Positions 31,351 through 34,269 are shown, numbered from the stretch's first letter. The stretch is DNA of 64,000 nucleotides from Cladopsammia gracilis (GCA_022457155.1 JAJGOT010000209.1:435001-499000); one strand, 5' to 3'. Notes: generated from the sequence alone by a model not told the origin. Translations and numbers: made by a program.

Positions 31351-32612
31351 TTAAATCAATAAATGTATTAATAAAGTGCAACAACAAATAACCATAATTG
31401 TTGTCATCTTGCCATGGGTCACCCAAATATATAAATGAGAATGGTGATATATTTGAGTTTTTATGAGGATTTAACAAGATACATTCATTCTATGAGCATG
31501 GAAAAGAAAAATTGTATTAGATTTAAGTGCCTCACTTTGATTTCTTGGTGTATTCAATGCTGTTTTGTCTGACAATGATGCTTGTTCATCAGTGTTGTTT
31601 AATACTGAAAGGTTGAGGTTGCACCATAATTGGAAAGGTTGTTCAGTTGTGCTTCAAGCTAGTGCTTAATGCAATCACAGTTTGCCCGAGACTTTTTGAC
31701 TTTTCAAAAAAATTGAGACGTGGAGAACTACTCAGGAAACGATTGAGACTGAGAGACCCATGAAACTCTACCAAAATTTTGCGAGACCATTTATCGCCCC
31801 TGCAATTTGTACACACAAAAAAGTGTGTTTTTTTTTACATTGTTTGGTTTGTTTTGTTGTTTCTAAAGGGAGAAATGAAAACCTTCCTTGTGGACCAAGG
31901 AGCAGATACAACTATTATTAACTCAGGTACTGTTACAAACATCATGGAGTTTCTTGGCGGTGAAATCTCCACCTTAAACAATTGATAACAGTATCTGTTG
32001 TTACTGAAGGGATTACCATGAATTAAAAAATTAATGAAATTGCCACTGAGAGCACACAATAGTTTTGAGTACTCTTGAAGGCTAAAGGTAAACTAAGGCT
32101 GTCCTAAAAGCTTATAAAGATTCAACATGATTTGAACACTGTAATGGTGCCTCTCCATGGATATTTCTGGCAAAATCAAAGTTGCGACAATCAGTATTTG
32201 ATAAAACAATGATCCCAGGTTCTGCAGCTACCACCACGAAGCCATAAAAATATGGTAGTTAATTAATGGAGTGGTCTTAATAATGGGGTTGGTAAAGATA
32301 AATTCACATAATTATGAGTCACAGGTGGCCCTCGACCAGAGCTTAAAGACCTTAAACTGCACTTTCTTAAGGTGGCTCTGTTGTTATTTTGGGTGCACTG
32401 GTCTAGTGTATGACAACCTTTAAACAAAGGAAAAGTTGTAAACAAAGGAAAATAAAATTTGCACCAAGGACAAAATTGCACCACAACATTTATCTCATTT
32501 TTTCAACAAATGTGGTATTAAGGACAAGCGGACTAGCGGTCGCACAGAAAGGTTTGACTGAAACCATCCTATTGTCTTTTTCTTTACAGATGGTGAAGTG
32601 CCTGCTGTGTAG
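308..32612 (+). CDS. 5'-nucleotidase-family protein with C-terminal ankyrin repeats (5' part outside window)
   Basis: Seventeen in-frame exons on the + strand: 308-476, 599-694, 18918-19030, 20218-20272, 20601-20670, 20968-21069, 21570-21647, 22226-22341, 25235-25331, 25489-25593, 26610-27113, 27924-27995, 28142-28237, 28794-28856, 30003-30077, 30845-30904, 31869-31926, plus a terminal 32590-32612 ending in TAG. All junctions are AG/GT and phases agree. The early exons read as the C-terminal domain of the 5'-nucleotidase/UshA-type phosphoesterases: NSGTLRSD and GKDGYQVF resemble the substrate-binding loops, the latter with the DGY stacking position. Exons 26610-27113 encode an acidic, low-complexity linker, and 28142-32612 encode about three ankyrin repeats (e.g. 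GVPLHGAAEYG, GNTALHIACEH). The metallophosphatase half lies upstream of the window. The Polinton sits in the intron between 694 and 18918. A poly(A) signal AATAAA lies near 32654. The exact substrate is not deducible. Confidence 0.85.
827..957. mobile_element. small inverted-repeat element (MITE-like)
   Basis: The left arm (827-850) and right arm (934-957) are reverse complements around the core atggtttaacagataatac, with a couple of mismatches. The element is about 130 bp and non-coding. It lies in the host intron, left of the Polinton. Confidence 0.6.
1116..1229. mobile_element. small inverted-repeat element next to the Polinton
   Basis: The arms start gttgaataataat and end ataattcaac, and both contain the palindromic core ctattatagcgc. 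The element is about 114 bp. The Polinton target-site duplication begins only 9 bp to its right. Confidence 0.6.
1238..1243. repeat. Polinton target-site duplication, left (aacaaa)
   Basis: The six bases aacaaa immediately precede the terminus agtagtctatcccag and recur at 18564-18569 just after the opposite terminus. Six-bp duplications are the hallmark of Polinton integration. Confidence 0.95.
1244..1979 (+). repeat. Polinton left terminal inverted repeat
   Basis: Every position x from 1244 to about 1979 matches the complement of position 19807-x in the right TIR, without indels. I noticed only one substitution (1958 versus 17849). The TIR contains two ~50-bp subterminal direct repeats (about 1265-1362), three AACCGGTT palindromes (about 1372, 1659 and 1727), two copies of ATTCAAAATGGC, and a shared AATAAA. 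Its inner end lies inside the 3' coding part of the GRF zinc protein gene. Confidence 0.95.
1894..1899 (-). terminator. poly(A) signal AATAAA in left TIR
   Basis: On the minus strand AATAAA directly follows the TAA stop of the GRF protein gene. Because it is inside the TIR, the same signal exists at 17908-17913 on the + strand. There it could end a rightward transcript in the right arm. Confidence 0.55.
1900..2391 (-). CDS. double GRF-type zinc-binding protein, 163 aa
   Basis: The start is the ATG at 2391. The frame stays open further upstream but has no ATG there, and a TATAAAG box at 2428-2434 sits 37 bp before this codon. Two zinc modules are visible. The first has C6-x2-C9 with C27 and C33 (ECPFFC). 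The second has C68/H70 with C92 and C98 in CRQKKTCQFFQWADE, which fits the zf-GRF signature (C-x5-C-x-FF-x-WAD). GRF fingers of cellular proteins bind single-stranded DNA or RNA, so a role in replication of the element is plausible but is inference. The C-terminal ~45 residues are unrelated basic sequence, and the last 26 codons lie in the left TIR. A decayed copy of this 3' end exists at the right TIR. Confidence 0.7.
   Translation of the reverse strand: MSYSKCGLCQQDLEVIKPASGIPYLRCLNWRECPFFCREDNVYDYQQCINDHVISAYKVREGGKQLHCKHMEVSTLRVSRSEKNPFRPYFMCRQKKTCQFFQWADELPADVFGPPMYKPREIEANMVIKNQDKIKRPSLQRQFSRIDKSKCQRDLGQLIADGL
2428..2434 (-). promoter_or_regulatory. TATA box of the GRF protein gene
   Basis: Minus-strand TATAAAG, 37 bp upstream of the chosen ATG. 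It fits the spacing seen for the other genes of this element. Confidence 0.6.
2495..2884 (-). CDS. unknown helical, Trp-rich protein, 129 aa
   Basis: I do not recognise this protein. The open frame extends to an ATG at 2992, overlapping the upstream gene. A TATAAGGG box at 2935-2942 would place transcription start near 2910, so the next ATG at 2884 is the better start (129 aa, not 165). The protein is acidic, with no signal peptide and no clear membrane span. It has repeated aromatic-amphipathic stretches (AYWICLAFMVYDDI, AYWVWHELLDILDLL, WYWLDILING), suggesting a compact helical fold. It lies between the 175-aa virion-type protein and the GRF zinc protein at the left end, where accessory genes would be expected. 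A minus-strand AATAAA at 2523-2528 lies just before its stop. Confidence 0.6.
   Translation of the reverse strand: MTPDIIKHHVLEVNDEKTKDAYWICLAFMVYDDIQKRDPSSVQDNKQMKTCLDHAFTVLDQNRTKAYWVWHELLDILDLLAPYEQNWIDNLQQERERIECAILNPDQFCKTCWYWLDILINGIDEVDQS
2935..2942 (-). promoter_or_regulatory. TATA box of the 129-aa gene
   Basis: Minus-strand TATAAGGG, 51 bp upstream of the ATG at 2884. It decides between the two possible starts of this frame. Confidence 0.55.
2977..3504 (-). CDS. Polinton virion-type companion protein, 175 aa
   Basis: The ATG at 3504 overlaps the stop of the pX-like gene as ATGA, so it is probably translated from the same mRNA by reinitiation. The first ~95 residues form a helical domain: KMLMVPEQLLQ, then a segment with regularly spaced L/M/I around LDQILQRYQGL. 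The rest is Pro/Thr/Lys-rich and probably disordered (TPEPSPAPTTSP), with a basic tail containing KKRKAR. Proteins starting with a VPE-LL helix after a pX-like gene recur in Polintons and adintoviruses. I recall the arrangement but no biochemical function, so virion or core association is inference. No TATA box of its own is visible. Confidence 0.7.
   Translation of the reverse strand: MKHAQKMLMVPEQLLQSMETEHRLTAPAQLPTLTRLDQDMKQIMDSSLPEDQKVLMLDQILQRYQGLTKQMKNETTVKPTVVLPTPEPSPAPTTSPKSEAKTTKTVRKLPVTPVSTKESKLPRRKETPPSVLPDESALSLLLETPPDSMRKTLKKRKARTPVVARLRSNKQWEPY
3501..3959 (-). CDS. basic pX-like core/membrane-active protein, 152 aa
   Basis: Start at ATG 3959. An in-frame ATG at 3992 lies only 5 bp from the TATAAAA box (3997-4003), too close to be transcribed from it. 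Layout: a basic, disordered N-terminus (residues 1-45, many Lys/Arg), a conserved helical middle (KGQMEAIGEIALNLLKGNI, about 73-91), then a Lys/Arg stretch, a QKGG motif at 127-130, and a hydrophobic, amphipathic C-terminal helix (131-150). The order basic domain, GG, hydrophobic helix recalls the small adenovirus-type core peptides cleaved by the viral protease, and the helical middle segment is a frequent Polinton signature. Probably a DNA-condensing virion protein with a membrane-active tail; the function is inferred from family resemblance. Confidence 0.75.
   Translation of the reverse strand: MPACKPHQRTNRMKKNQRGGKMVLRSGTTTTRSKRKRPGMSKQSKVGQHLPFLCTCFKSNGKQRKDMISHANKGQMEAIGEIALNLLKGNIVVPRSSFTRLKPHKSKLLYLTRKTPSLKRKKEVLNQKGGFLPALAALIAPLAVDLLGKVLK
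3964..4641 (-). CDS. genome-packaging ATPase (A32/FtsK-HerA type), 225 aa
   Basis: The start is ATG 4641 (MSQFKCPSS). The open frame reaches 4689 only through a GTG, and a TATTTAAAG box lies at 4695-4703. Walker A GPSQCGKT is at residues 14-21 and Walker B ILMLDD at 82-87. A polar sensor-like segment (IYLTQNL, 114-120) follows, as in the Polinton/adintovirus ATP gene. Length and architecture match the usual 220-260 aa of this family. The known role of homologues is to drive viral DNA into preformed capsids. The gene lies between protease and pX-like gene, the usual virion module. The frame is intact with all nucleotide-binding residues present. Confidence 0.92.
   Translation of the reverse strand: MSQFKCPSSIMIAGPSQCGKTTFTRQLLQQADSLFERPIRKIVYCYGQWQDCFKDMTTQVTFVEGIPEDIPSLFPTNCRPGILMLDDLMRNCSDDERILDLFTKVSHHCDVTCIYLTQNLFPPGKFSRSISLNAHYIIAFNNPCDTLGFRTLAQQAFAGNVPYVWESFQDATSQPFGYLVLDLHPRTPNIQRLRTRILPAAHSYPVIYVNKKLYKTDEPLPVYFS
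3997..4003 (-). promoter_or_regulatory. TATA box of the pX-like gene
   Basis: Minus-strand TATAAAA inside the 3' coding end of the ATPase gene, 38 bp upstream of the ATG at 3959. Confidence 0.6.
4695..4703 (-). promoter_or_regulatory. TATA-like box of the ATPase gene
   Basis: Minus-strand TATTTAAAG, 54 bp upstream of ATG 4641, in the short gap after the protease gene. A minus-strand AATAAA (4750-4755) for the protease transcript lies just upstream. Confidence 0.5.
4740..5273 (-). CDS. adenain-like cysteine protease, 177 aa
   Basis: Start ATG 5273, three bases after the MCP stop. The catalytic set of the adenovirus-type (C5) maturation protease is visible: H53 in GTHWVAMY, D69 in FFDSYGF, nucleophile C104 in DTCGDYC, and Gln97 seven residues before it as the oxyanion-hole Gln. 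Length is close to the 200-aa family norm. Homologues cleave capsid and core precursors at GG-containing sites during virion maturation. Candidate substrates are the basic proteins encoded at 6599-7045 and 3501-3959. All key residues are intact. The tight spacing suggests a shared mRNA with the capsid gene or a promoter within it. Confidence 0.9.
   Translation of the reverse strand: MHTTYELWQAALQDHVLAPIMRGVYPSDRVPIINTFPSCLIVNTDPHDLPGTHWVAMYFVSPYESEFFDSYGFPPETYDMNGYLLQDDTYYNDKPLQGLRSDTCGDYCLFYLFHRARNVNLNAIQAKFRRYDSQWNDAQVAKFVHTFVKAISNVRNNNEQQVCKTFQCWRKQSIKYS
5277..6596 (-). CDS. Polinton major capsid protein candidate (hexon-like, double jelly-roll), 439 aa
   Basis: Start ATG 6596, two bases after the stop of the upstream basic protein. 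The sequence resembles the ~440-aa Polinton capsid proteins that many invertebrate genome annotations call F54H12.2-like: the early stretch VDYEPIQSGTNPIEF and the beta-rich, non-basic composition throughout. No signal peptide or membrane span. Position directly upstream of protease and ATPase is the standard Polinton virion block. Published structural predictions for this family give a double jelly-roll hexon-type major capsid protein; that fold is knowledge of the family, not visible here. The reading frame is complete. Confidence 0.85.
   Translation of the reverse strand: MTSAHPRSAPGENSSLQLFQVPVTDVSIVKSKWVDYEPIQSGTNPIEFVIKPLSDYIDINKTELRLVVKITKRNGGETGAGKKYTLINNALHSIIKQFTIKINETLVTEQSDTQAYNAYIKTLLNFTDQAKKSYLTKALYYKDTAGHMDEVDNSADRNLGLKKRGSFTTGDAEVGMVGVPLCDVFNIDKLLLDGLEIKIKIDLNSNEFVLMGGEDANDCKLQIVSSTLRVRTVHVADSTKLDHVNTMTGQKALPAIYTLTRTPTHARIIPRGVLNHTETDLFNGLIPQCIIFGMVRNDAYNGNLGRNPFNFQLFALNAVRLTVNGEEMPYSGIDLIGGKKIDGYNTLFSGSGDMNCGHGIDIDREEWEQGYGLFRLDTTPAGSGHPDHLIPHRSGNVNLYLKFGTETPAVLNLIVYAEFQNHLEIDRNRRVVYDLSQGA
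6599..7045 (-). CDS. basic pVI-like minor virion protein, 148 aa
   Basis: The frame opens at a GTG (7072), with ATGs at 7057 and 7045. I chose 7045, but the TATAAAA at 7057-7063 overlaps this region, so the start is uncertain. The N-terminus ends in IFGG-K (residues 25-29), which fits the adenain consensus (M/I/L)xGG-x. A Gly-rich linker is followed by an amphipathic segment (GGMFRSLFRTATPYLKTTV, 40-58) and a helical part ending in LKKAAKSRAKTAGK. The C-terminus is Arg/Lys-rich with nuclear-localisation-like KRKRK. The cleavage site before an amphipathic helix, then a basic tail, recalls adenoviral pVI. The segment around FRSLFR...KKAAKSRAK is common in Polintons. A role in membrane penetration or core linkage is inference. 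Confidence 0.75.
   Translation of the reverse strand: MNHQFYPYQRQVIPFRQRGKGDISIFGGKHPYGQGGNGIGGMFRSLFRTATPYLKTTVKKVGKRLLNTGLDTGMQIVQDVMNGQPLKKAAKSRAKTAGKSFLTGALQDITQRGRGGRVLKRKRKAIPISSRQTKKPRTSTSRFKTIFD
7057..7063 (-). promoter_or_regulatory. TATA box upstream of the pVI-like/MCP genes
   Basis: Minus-strand TATAAAA. The TAA stop codon of the preceding gene (7059-7061) lies inside it. It may drive the pVI-like, capsid and protease genes. Confidence 0.5.
7059..7940 (-). CDS. Polinton structural-type protein, paralog B, 293 aa
   Basis: The start is ATG 7940 (MSSSFYIIV), overlapping the stop of paralog A as ATGA; the open frame continues upstream without supporting signals. It shares its layout with the preceding gene: FYxxLPSN-like N-terminus, DWEVAMTNVIYPHTW (early), GTYHTVDDL, and a C-terminal LRTSIFSSVEI...GQLISFxSG...VTLHFRRR. 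Proteins with this LP-x-WEV-YP-x-TW signature are widespread in Polintons. I think they are minor capsid (penton/vertex-type) components, but I cannot verify that from sequence. No membrane span. Paralog B has an Asn/Gln-rich middle and is likely translated by reinitiation, or from a weak TATTTAAC at 8018-8024. Confidence 0.8.
   Translation of the reverse strand: MSSSFYIIVTSDASTAQYPDNKTASFKMQLPSQVHLSEDWEVAMTNVIYPHTWQNVRHNQVSYLLSCHHDFSWTLPIYLPSGTYHTVDDLVRGMVTGLHSAFPDIFLKSGETVKRIGGSECFYIRTKAQCYYEFNLPPGFQVTLPKNLARALGYLNHRDLVPALYRTKSPTSVQLNKNQSVTLTATTTTVRRNDELVWGMLSKHSFQTMYIYSDLIESLVVGDVQANLLRMIVPRGQPGEMVAEEIKIPTYHRLRTSIFSSVEINIRGDTGQLISFASGAVRVTLHFRRRAIL
7937..8803 (-). CDS. Polinton structural-type protein, paralog A, 288 aa
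   Basis: ATG 8803 overlaps the integrase stop as ATGA. A minus-strand TATAAAC at 8826-8832 could supply its own mRNA. It has the same architecture as the following gene: FYVMLPSNAN start, DWEIGLHHVIYPFSW, GRYRTALDVV, and LRTKIFQTIDIYL...GQLLSFQGG...VTLHFRRR at the end. This indicates tandem duplication of one structural gene. A conserved Cys/His-containing middle (CRCKHR) is absent from paralog B. Family knowledge places such proteins in the virion module; a minor capsid role is inference. Confidence 0.8.
   Translation of the reverse strand: MIQDDDFYVMLPSNANTNLFPTNSESYYRVALPRQIHLKDEEDWEIGLHHVIYPFSWFEVPHECNHPHVMFRRFGTKKVDAMTLPVGRYRTALDVVEGLLQCMNNPSNPWYFNLTVDDEWNITLTSRDVWMMVTVPVAQALGWITNDKTIRSYGLYGLKIQDSLKSTPDYGYEWCTLPLHSSITIPGTFVIPLTVSLCRCKHRVVQVQTNLTEPHQVGEKRLHLLHEMVPHGMFRETLMEEPEHIHYLPLRTKIFQTIDIYLTSGCGQLLSFQGGIVNVTLHFRRRTR
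8800..9927 (-). CDS. retrovirus-like integrase with C-terminal chromodomain, 375 aa
   Basis: Start ATG 9927 (MPQKSRKRITKKKK); the frame is open to a TTG at 9966 but has no upstream ATG. A basic N-terminus is followed by a helical zinc-free N-domain, then the rve DDE core: D93 (QADLADL), D154 (QTDAGTEF) and E188 (IVERFNRT). A chromodomain closes the protein (FRIEKILKYRGK ... HWKGWPKKYDSW, about 330-370). All catalytic residues are present. Homologues insert Polinton DNA with 6-bp duplications, which fits the flanks seen here; the chromodomain may direct integration to modified chromatin. The first 29 codons overlap the 69-aa gene in another frame. A weak TATA-like TATATG near 9990 may serve it. 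Confidence 0.95.
   Translation of the reverse strand: MPQKSRKRITKKKKTNNQKNRLLEKLYYEFNRPSALGGAEKLYRAARQYGITRSQVLHWLQLQPGYTLHKPARKHFRRNRVFVNGLDEQWQADLADLSSLSRWNRGYKYLLTCIDVLSKYAWVVPLKTKTGTALVAAFKKIFRQGRKPERLQTDAGTEFLNKTFQTFLGKEGVRHFVTYNETKAQIVERFNRTLKQLLWRLFSTSSSYHYLDKLDSLVNENYNQSVHRSIKMKPADVNVFNAQDVWRTLYGNQSASKKYKFQVGHQVKISKHKRIFEKGYLPSWTEETFTIAKRLPRDPPVYRLKEADGDWIQGTFYEQELQKVIEKPDHLFRIEKILKYRGKGVHKEALVHWKGWPKKYDSWIPYKQLVSLQQA
8826..8832 (-). promoter_or_regulatory. TATA box of structural paralog A
   Basis: Minus-strand TATAAAC inside the integrase 3' coding region, 23 bp upstream of ATG 8803. Confidence 0.45.
9842..10051 (-). CDS. small acidic protein with N-myristoylation-type start, 69 aa
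   Basis: Not recognised. ATG 10051 lies 39 bp downstream of a canonical TATAAAAGG (10090-10098). The N-terminus MGGVTS fits the N-myristoylation consensus (Gly2, Ser at the fifth position after Met removal). Five cysteines follow (C9, C22, C27, C31, C32), the CC pair being a possible palmitoylation site. Residues 42-69 are strongly acidic (EEQEADNQEEED). The gene ends within the integrase coding region in a different frame, and integrase ATG 9927 lies inside it. A membrane-tethered accessory protein is the most economical guess. Alternatively it is a 5' leader ORF that controls integrase translation. Confidence 0.55.
   Translation of the reverse strand: MGGVTSRFCGSSSPTLALSDICQRMRCLVACCGSEVHIDFRDAPEEQEADNQEEEDQQSEEPSIRETLL
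10056..10358 (-). CDS. Bcl-2-like protein with BH1 and BH2 motifs, 100 aa
   Basis: ATG 10358 follows a TATAAGGGG box (10403-10411) by 45 bp; upstream in frame there is a stop and no other ATG. Residues 37-53 (LEPMNYGRLLVFYAYMN) match the BH1 signature around NWGR. Residues 85-92 (WQIIKGIW) match the BH2 pattern W-x4-G-x-W with exact internal spacing. The 41 residues from the Arg of NYGR to that Trp equal, within one residue, the spacing in cellular Bcl-2. Residues 30-38 resemble the helix preceding BH1. The protein lacks the N-terminal helix and loop and any membrane anchor, and has only a vague BH3-like segment near residue 8. DNA viruses commonly carry such minimal Bcl-2 homologues to block apoptosis; that role is inferred here. 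Confidence 0.55.
   Translation of the reverse strand: MNRLYFYLVRACAQHSFSQYAFCTISHDHWPDVLKHLEPMNYGRLLVFYAYMNQSNITLAEQYGFHQTLRVTYSAHYPSTWWMFWQIIKGIWTNVSHQLF
10090..10098 (-). promoter_or_regulatory. TATA box of the 69-aa gene/integrase
   Basis: Minus-strand TATAAAAGG within the last codons of the Bcl-2-like gene, 39 bp upstream of ATG 10051. Confidence 0.6.
10403..10411 (-). promoter_or_regulatory. TATA box of the Bcl-2-like gene
   Basis: Minus-strand TATAAGGGG, 45 bp upstream of ATG 10358. It lies between the poly-T tract (10429-10467) that follows PolB and the gene. Confidence 0.55.
10429..10468. repeat. poly-T/A tract between PolB and the Bcl-2-like gene
   Basis: Runs of 8-10 T interrupted by single G, i.e. 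A-rich on the coding strand just after the PolB stop. It creates a Lys-rich spurious ORF on the minus strand. It may assist 3'-end formation of the PolB transcript. Confidence 0.6.
10479..14961 (-). CDS. protein-primed family B DNA polymerase (PolB), spliced, about 1,320 aa
   Basis: Exon 2 (10479-14315) alone encodes 1,278 aa. Residues quoted are for exon 2. Exonuclease motifs: D457-I-E459 (FFDIES), N511...Y515-D516 (NLRGYDGF), Y643-x3-D647. A Cys/His-rich N-terminal extension (288-398) carries several zinc-knuckle pairs. Polymerase motifs: A DFTSLYP (864-870), B K1046-x3-NSFWG, C Y1142-F-DTDS, and GGPKNY (1184-1189). Extra segments between motifs fit the TPR insertions of protein-primed polymerases. 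Exon 1 (14836-14961, 42 codons, acidic) ends GAG|GTAAGT. The acceptor is TTTTTTTTAG|ATG at 14316, giving an in-phase 520-bp intron. A TATAAAAGG box (15008-15016) precedes the exon 1 ATG by 47 bp. PolB replicates the element from a terminal protein at the TIR ends. Confidence 0.93.
14420..14708. repeat. tandem repeat, about 4 units of ~80 bp
   Basis: Units start near 14424, 14503, 14584 and 14664. Each contains gaatgactt, ccaacaaacagtagcgtaac and aataggaagttta with few changes. Read on the minus strand, most units contain a TGTAAGT splice-donor-like motif. Non-coding. Confidence 0.85.
14709..14827. repeat. tandem repeat, about 4-5 units of ~28 bp with ATTCAAAATGG
   Basis: Diverged units share (t)taattcaaaatggc and gggacat. 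The AAAATGGC core resembles a YY1-type site. The same 11-mer recurs twice in each TIR (near 1695 and 1751 in the left one) and near 2573. Confidence 0.7.
15008..15016 (-). promoter_or_regulatory. TATA box of PolB
   Basis: Minus-strand TATAAAAGG, 47 bp upstream of the exon 1 ATG at 14961. It supports that ATG over one further upstream in the same frame. Confidence 0.7.
15055..15325. promoter_or_regulatory. divergent promoter region with four CCAAT-like boxes
   Basis: CCAATCA or a close variant occurs near 15060, 15200, 15288 and 15312, between the PolB TATA box and the + strand start codon at 15429. Such NF-Y-like clusters are typical of strong animal promoters. No ORF is present. Confidence 0.45.
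15429..15464 (+). other. possible first coding exon of a rightward spliced gene
   Basis: The ATG at 15429 has near-ideal context (gccaacATGG). It opens 12 codons (MDCQITRVEIRT) ending at ACG|GTGAGT, a consensus splice donor. A rightward transcript from the CCAAT-rich region would have the repeat array as its intron and the TIR AATAAA (17908) as its end. I could not find a convincing second coding exon. The candidate acceptor attacag|tacg near 16881 leads to a stop after 15 codons. Confidence 0.3.
15590..17590. repeat. diverged tandem repeats of ~125 bp in the right arm
   Basis: At least nine units or part-units are visible. Each holds gcgcgctaaattcgaatagc, cttcgctcgttgtttgactt, a tatttctgtgtatcagtag stretch, and gcgagttaaatttaaaatct with the perfect 10-bp palindrome TTAAATTTAA. 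Clear palindrome copies lie near 16025, 16150, 16270 and 16600. The central part (15.95-16.6 kb) is most regular; later units are eroded. The array has no ORF on either strand and fills most of the 2.8-kb non-coding right arm of the Polinton. Confidence 0.85.
17791..17907 (+). pseudogene. decayed 3' copy of the GRF zinc protein gene
   Basis: From 17828 outward this is the right TIR, identical to the GRF gene end. Inward of that, similarity continues (gaacatggtcattaaaaatca) but with substitutions and a net 4-bp deletion that shifts the frame and brings a TAG. So the right end keeps a broken fragment of about the last 45 codons. It cannot encode the zinc modules. Confidence 0.75.
17828..18563 (-). 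repeat. Polinton right terminal inverted repeat
   Basis: Reverse complement of 1244-1979 (sum of paired coordinates 19807). The terminus gggatagactact at 18551-18563 abuts the duplicated target aacaaa. The same subterminal repeats, AACCGGTT palindromes and open but non-genic frames are present as in the left copy. Confidence 0.95.
17908..17913 (+). terminator. poly(A) signal AATAAA in right TIR
   Basis: Mirror copy of the signal at 1894-1899, here on the + strand and facing outward. Confidence 0.4.
18564..18569. repeat. Polinton target-site duplication, right (aacaaa)
   Basis: Identical to 1238-1243. Confidence 0.95.
19063..19175. repeat. AAT/ATA microsatellite
   Basis: Imperfect (AAT)n with an interruption around 19130-19150. 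It precedes a GC-richer dispersed repeat in the host intron. Confidence 0.8.
19291..19360. repeat. dispersed repeat: (AAT)n followed by ...GCGCTTTACA
   Basis: aataataataag, then ttttatag and atggcgctttacagc. Similar blocks occur at 56266-56345 and 57478-57570. A retroposon- or MITE-like family tied to AAT microsatellites. Confidence 0.5.
19625..19990. mobile_element. MITE with internal TCGGT minisatellite
   Basis: The perfect 21-bp terminal inverted repeat begins ttggatcatctgtactat (19625-19645) and is mirrored at 19970-19990. The inside is built from many diverged ~10-bp units of the type gtcggtcga/agtcggccga. About 366 bp, in the host intron 19031-20217. Non-coding. Confidence 0.8.
22342..25234 (+). 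other. long intron of the 5'-nucleotidase/ankyrin gene
   Basis: About 2.9 kb between two well-defined exons. Apart from the short palindrome at 22848-22917 I see only unique AT-rich sequence and no open frame worth noting. Confidence 0.7.
22848..22917. mobile_element. short palindromic element related to 37050-37161
   Basis: The arms ctcctgcgcagccattttta and taaaaacggctgcataggag pair with mismatches. The centre contains gttgcatgacga, as in the element at 37050. Confidence 0.5.
26640..27080 (+). repeat. in-exon repeats encoding IKGxDEQ
   Basis: Within exon 26610-27113, three units of about 20-25 codons carry IKGHDEQIN, IKGDDEQIN and IKGIDEQGN. They form part of the acidic linker between the phosphoesterase and ankyrin domains. 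Confidence 0.6.
27250..27679. mobile_element. MITE with TAA target duplication
   Basis: Terminal repeats begin agccatggctacatgtgc and end gcatgtgtagccgcggct, and pairing extends inward to gcacaggtgatgcgattttt. It is flanked by TAA on both sides (27247-27249, 27680-27682), as expected of PIF/Harbinger-type elements. 430 bp, in an intron. Confidence 0.75.
28857..30002 (+). other. intron between ankyrin-encoding exons
   Basis: Contains a partial duplicate of the preceding exon near 29000-29045 (ggtcacttacctgctgatat, then aagcttgatccaaatattt). This is a decayed copy of exon 28794-28856. A minus-strand open frame at 29209-29550 has no recognisable content. I see nothing else. Confidence 0.55.
31318..31352. 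repeat. AAT microsatellite
   Basis: About 11 perfect aat units in an intron. Confidence 0.9.
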
Positions 32613-33610
32613 GCAGTGATTATTTGCATGAAGTTATTTATTATTGTATTATAATAAATTCAAATGAGGTATTTTAATTACCGGTAGATGAGGTGTATGA
32701 TTTTAGCTATTTATGTTTTGCAAAGCTTTCATTGCAAGTTGTACAAGGTAATGTATTTTATCTAAAACAGATATTTTAATTATTTTTAGAGCACTGTTCA
32801 ATGTGATATATATTCATTTTTATAATAAAATATAATTTGGTCTAATCTATTTATAAAATTACATGCTGTAATAACTACTATATTGTGCATTGATCTTTGT
32901 ACAAGGTGACATATTTTTCAAGAGATGACTTTTTAAGAAAAGATAATTTTTACAGATTAGTCTATTACTTAGTGACTAAATTTAATGTGTAGCAAGCATT
33001 GATATTGAAAAACTGATTCAATGTTTTTAACAAAAACATGCATTTCATAATGAATGACTTATAAATAAGGTGCACAAAATGAATTTGCACATAGATGATC
33101 AACTGCATTTGAGTTGTAAATTGTTTGTTTAGGTAAATGAAATGCTATTGCGGGTATTTAAAAGAAGGGTGTAGGCAAAATGAAATTCAATCTTCTTTTG
33201 ACCTGAACTGCCAGAGAAAAATCCTGTCCAGTTAAGTTATTTAACATTTGAGACTGCAGATAAAATCCTGTCTTATGATTGAATGCTACTGAGCTATGCT
33301 TTCTCATGGTGCTGTTTGCAATTCTTTTCAATTTTGAACTTAAAGGAGCTATGTCATGGCGATTTTTACATTTTTGGGTCACATCACAACTAAGTACCTT
33401 ACGTTAGTTAAACATGAAATGCATAAAGAACACCAAGAGGAAGAATGAATTGATTTTTCAAACAGATAATGAACTGTAATCAGAGTTTTAGCAAGTTTTC
33501 CAAGACCCAAGGTGATAAACTTGAATTAATTGGCCCATTGATTGTTTCAAGTTGCAACCCATTTTCATCCTGGCCACCTGCAGCCAAATGCACTTATTTT
33601 TACTCTTAGA

Positions 33611-33981
33611 AGGGGTGGCAAATGGTAAATCCGAGACTCGCCAAGACGCCGAGACACTTGTTTCAAAATCCGAGACCACGCGACCGCAGCTACGTTATAA
33701 AATCCGAGCCCGAGACCCAATGCGGGAAAAAACCGAGCCCGAGACTCAGTGCTAAAAATATCCGAATCACCTATCAAACAACAAACAAGGATGAAGGATG
33801 AGAATGCTTGACAAAAGTAGCCGCGACTCCGAGACCTCGAGGAAAAAAATCCGAGACTCCAAGACAGAAAAAGCACCAGCCAAACGAGACTTTGAGACTT
33901 AAAACAAAAACTGTCCAGATTTCGAGACCGGACCAAAATTTTCCGAGACCCACGATTTTGAAGGTACCATTCGCCACCCCT
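33611..33981. mobile_element. MITE with internal CCGAGAC repeats, copy 1
   Basis: Ends aggggtggcaaatggta and taccattcgccacccct. It is flanked by a 6-bp duplication cttaga (33605-33610, 33982-33987). The interior is a string of diverged ~10-bp units around tccgagacc. A second copy in the opposite orientation lies at 43150-43518. The long open frames inside are by-products of the repeat. Confidence 0.9.
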
Positions 33982-34084
33982 CTTAGAGCACTAGTAGAAT
34001 AATTTTAAACAAAACCATTATTTTTGCATTTTCCCTGATGCAAATATGATGTTAGGGTTTTTAAAGTAACACTAAAATTATGAC

Positions 34085-34269
34085 ATACACCTTATTCCAA
34101 AATGGCGGCCAATTTATTATTCTTTTATATGCATGTCAATTAGCCCTCTTGACCTCTTTTTTGCTTGAAAATTCTTTTGTATTTTTCACGTGCTGACGAG
34201 GCCAAGAGGGCTAATTTACATGGATATAAAAGAATAATAAAATAGCCGCCATTTTGGAATAAGGTGTAT
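34085..34269. mobile_element. palindromic MITE
   Basis: Arms atacaccttattccaaaatg and cattttggaataaggtgtat. Pairing extends through ggcggcc into ttattattcttttatat. About 185 bp, non-coding. Confidence 0.8.

Noticed and set aside
33565..33936. 123-codon frame in the CCGAGAC MITE and its counterpart at 43147-43521
   Set aside because: The frames stay open because of the ~10-bp repeat; the Ser/Phe/Leu-rich translations follow the repeat units.
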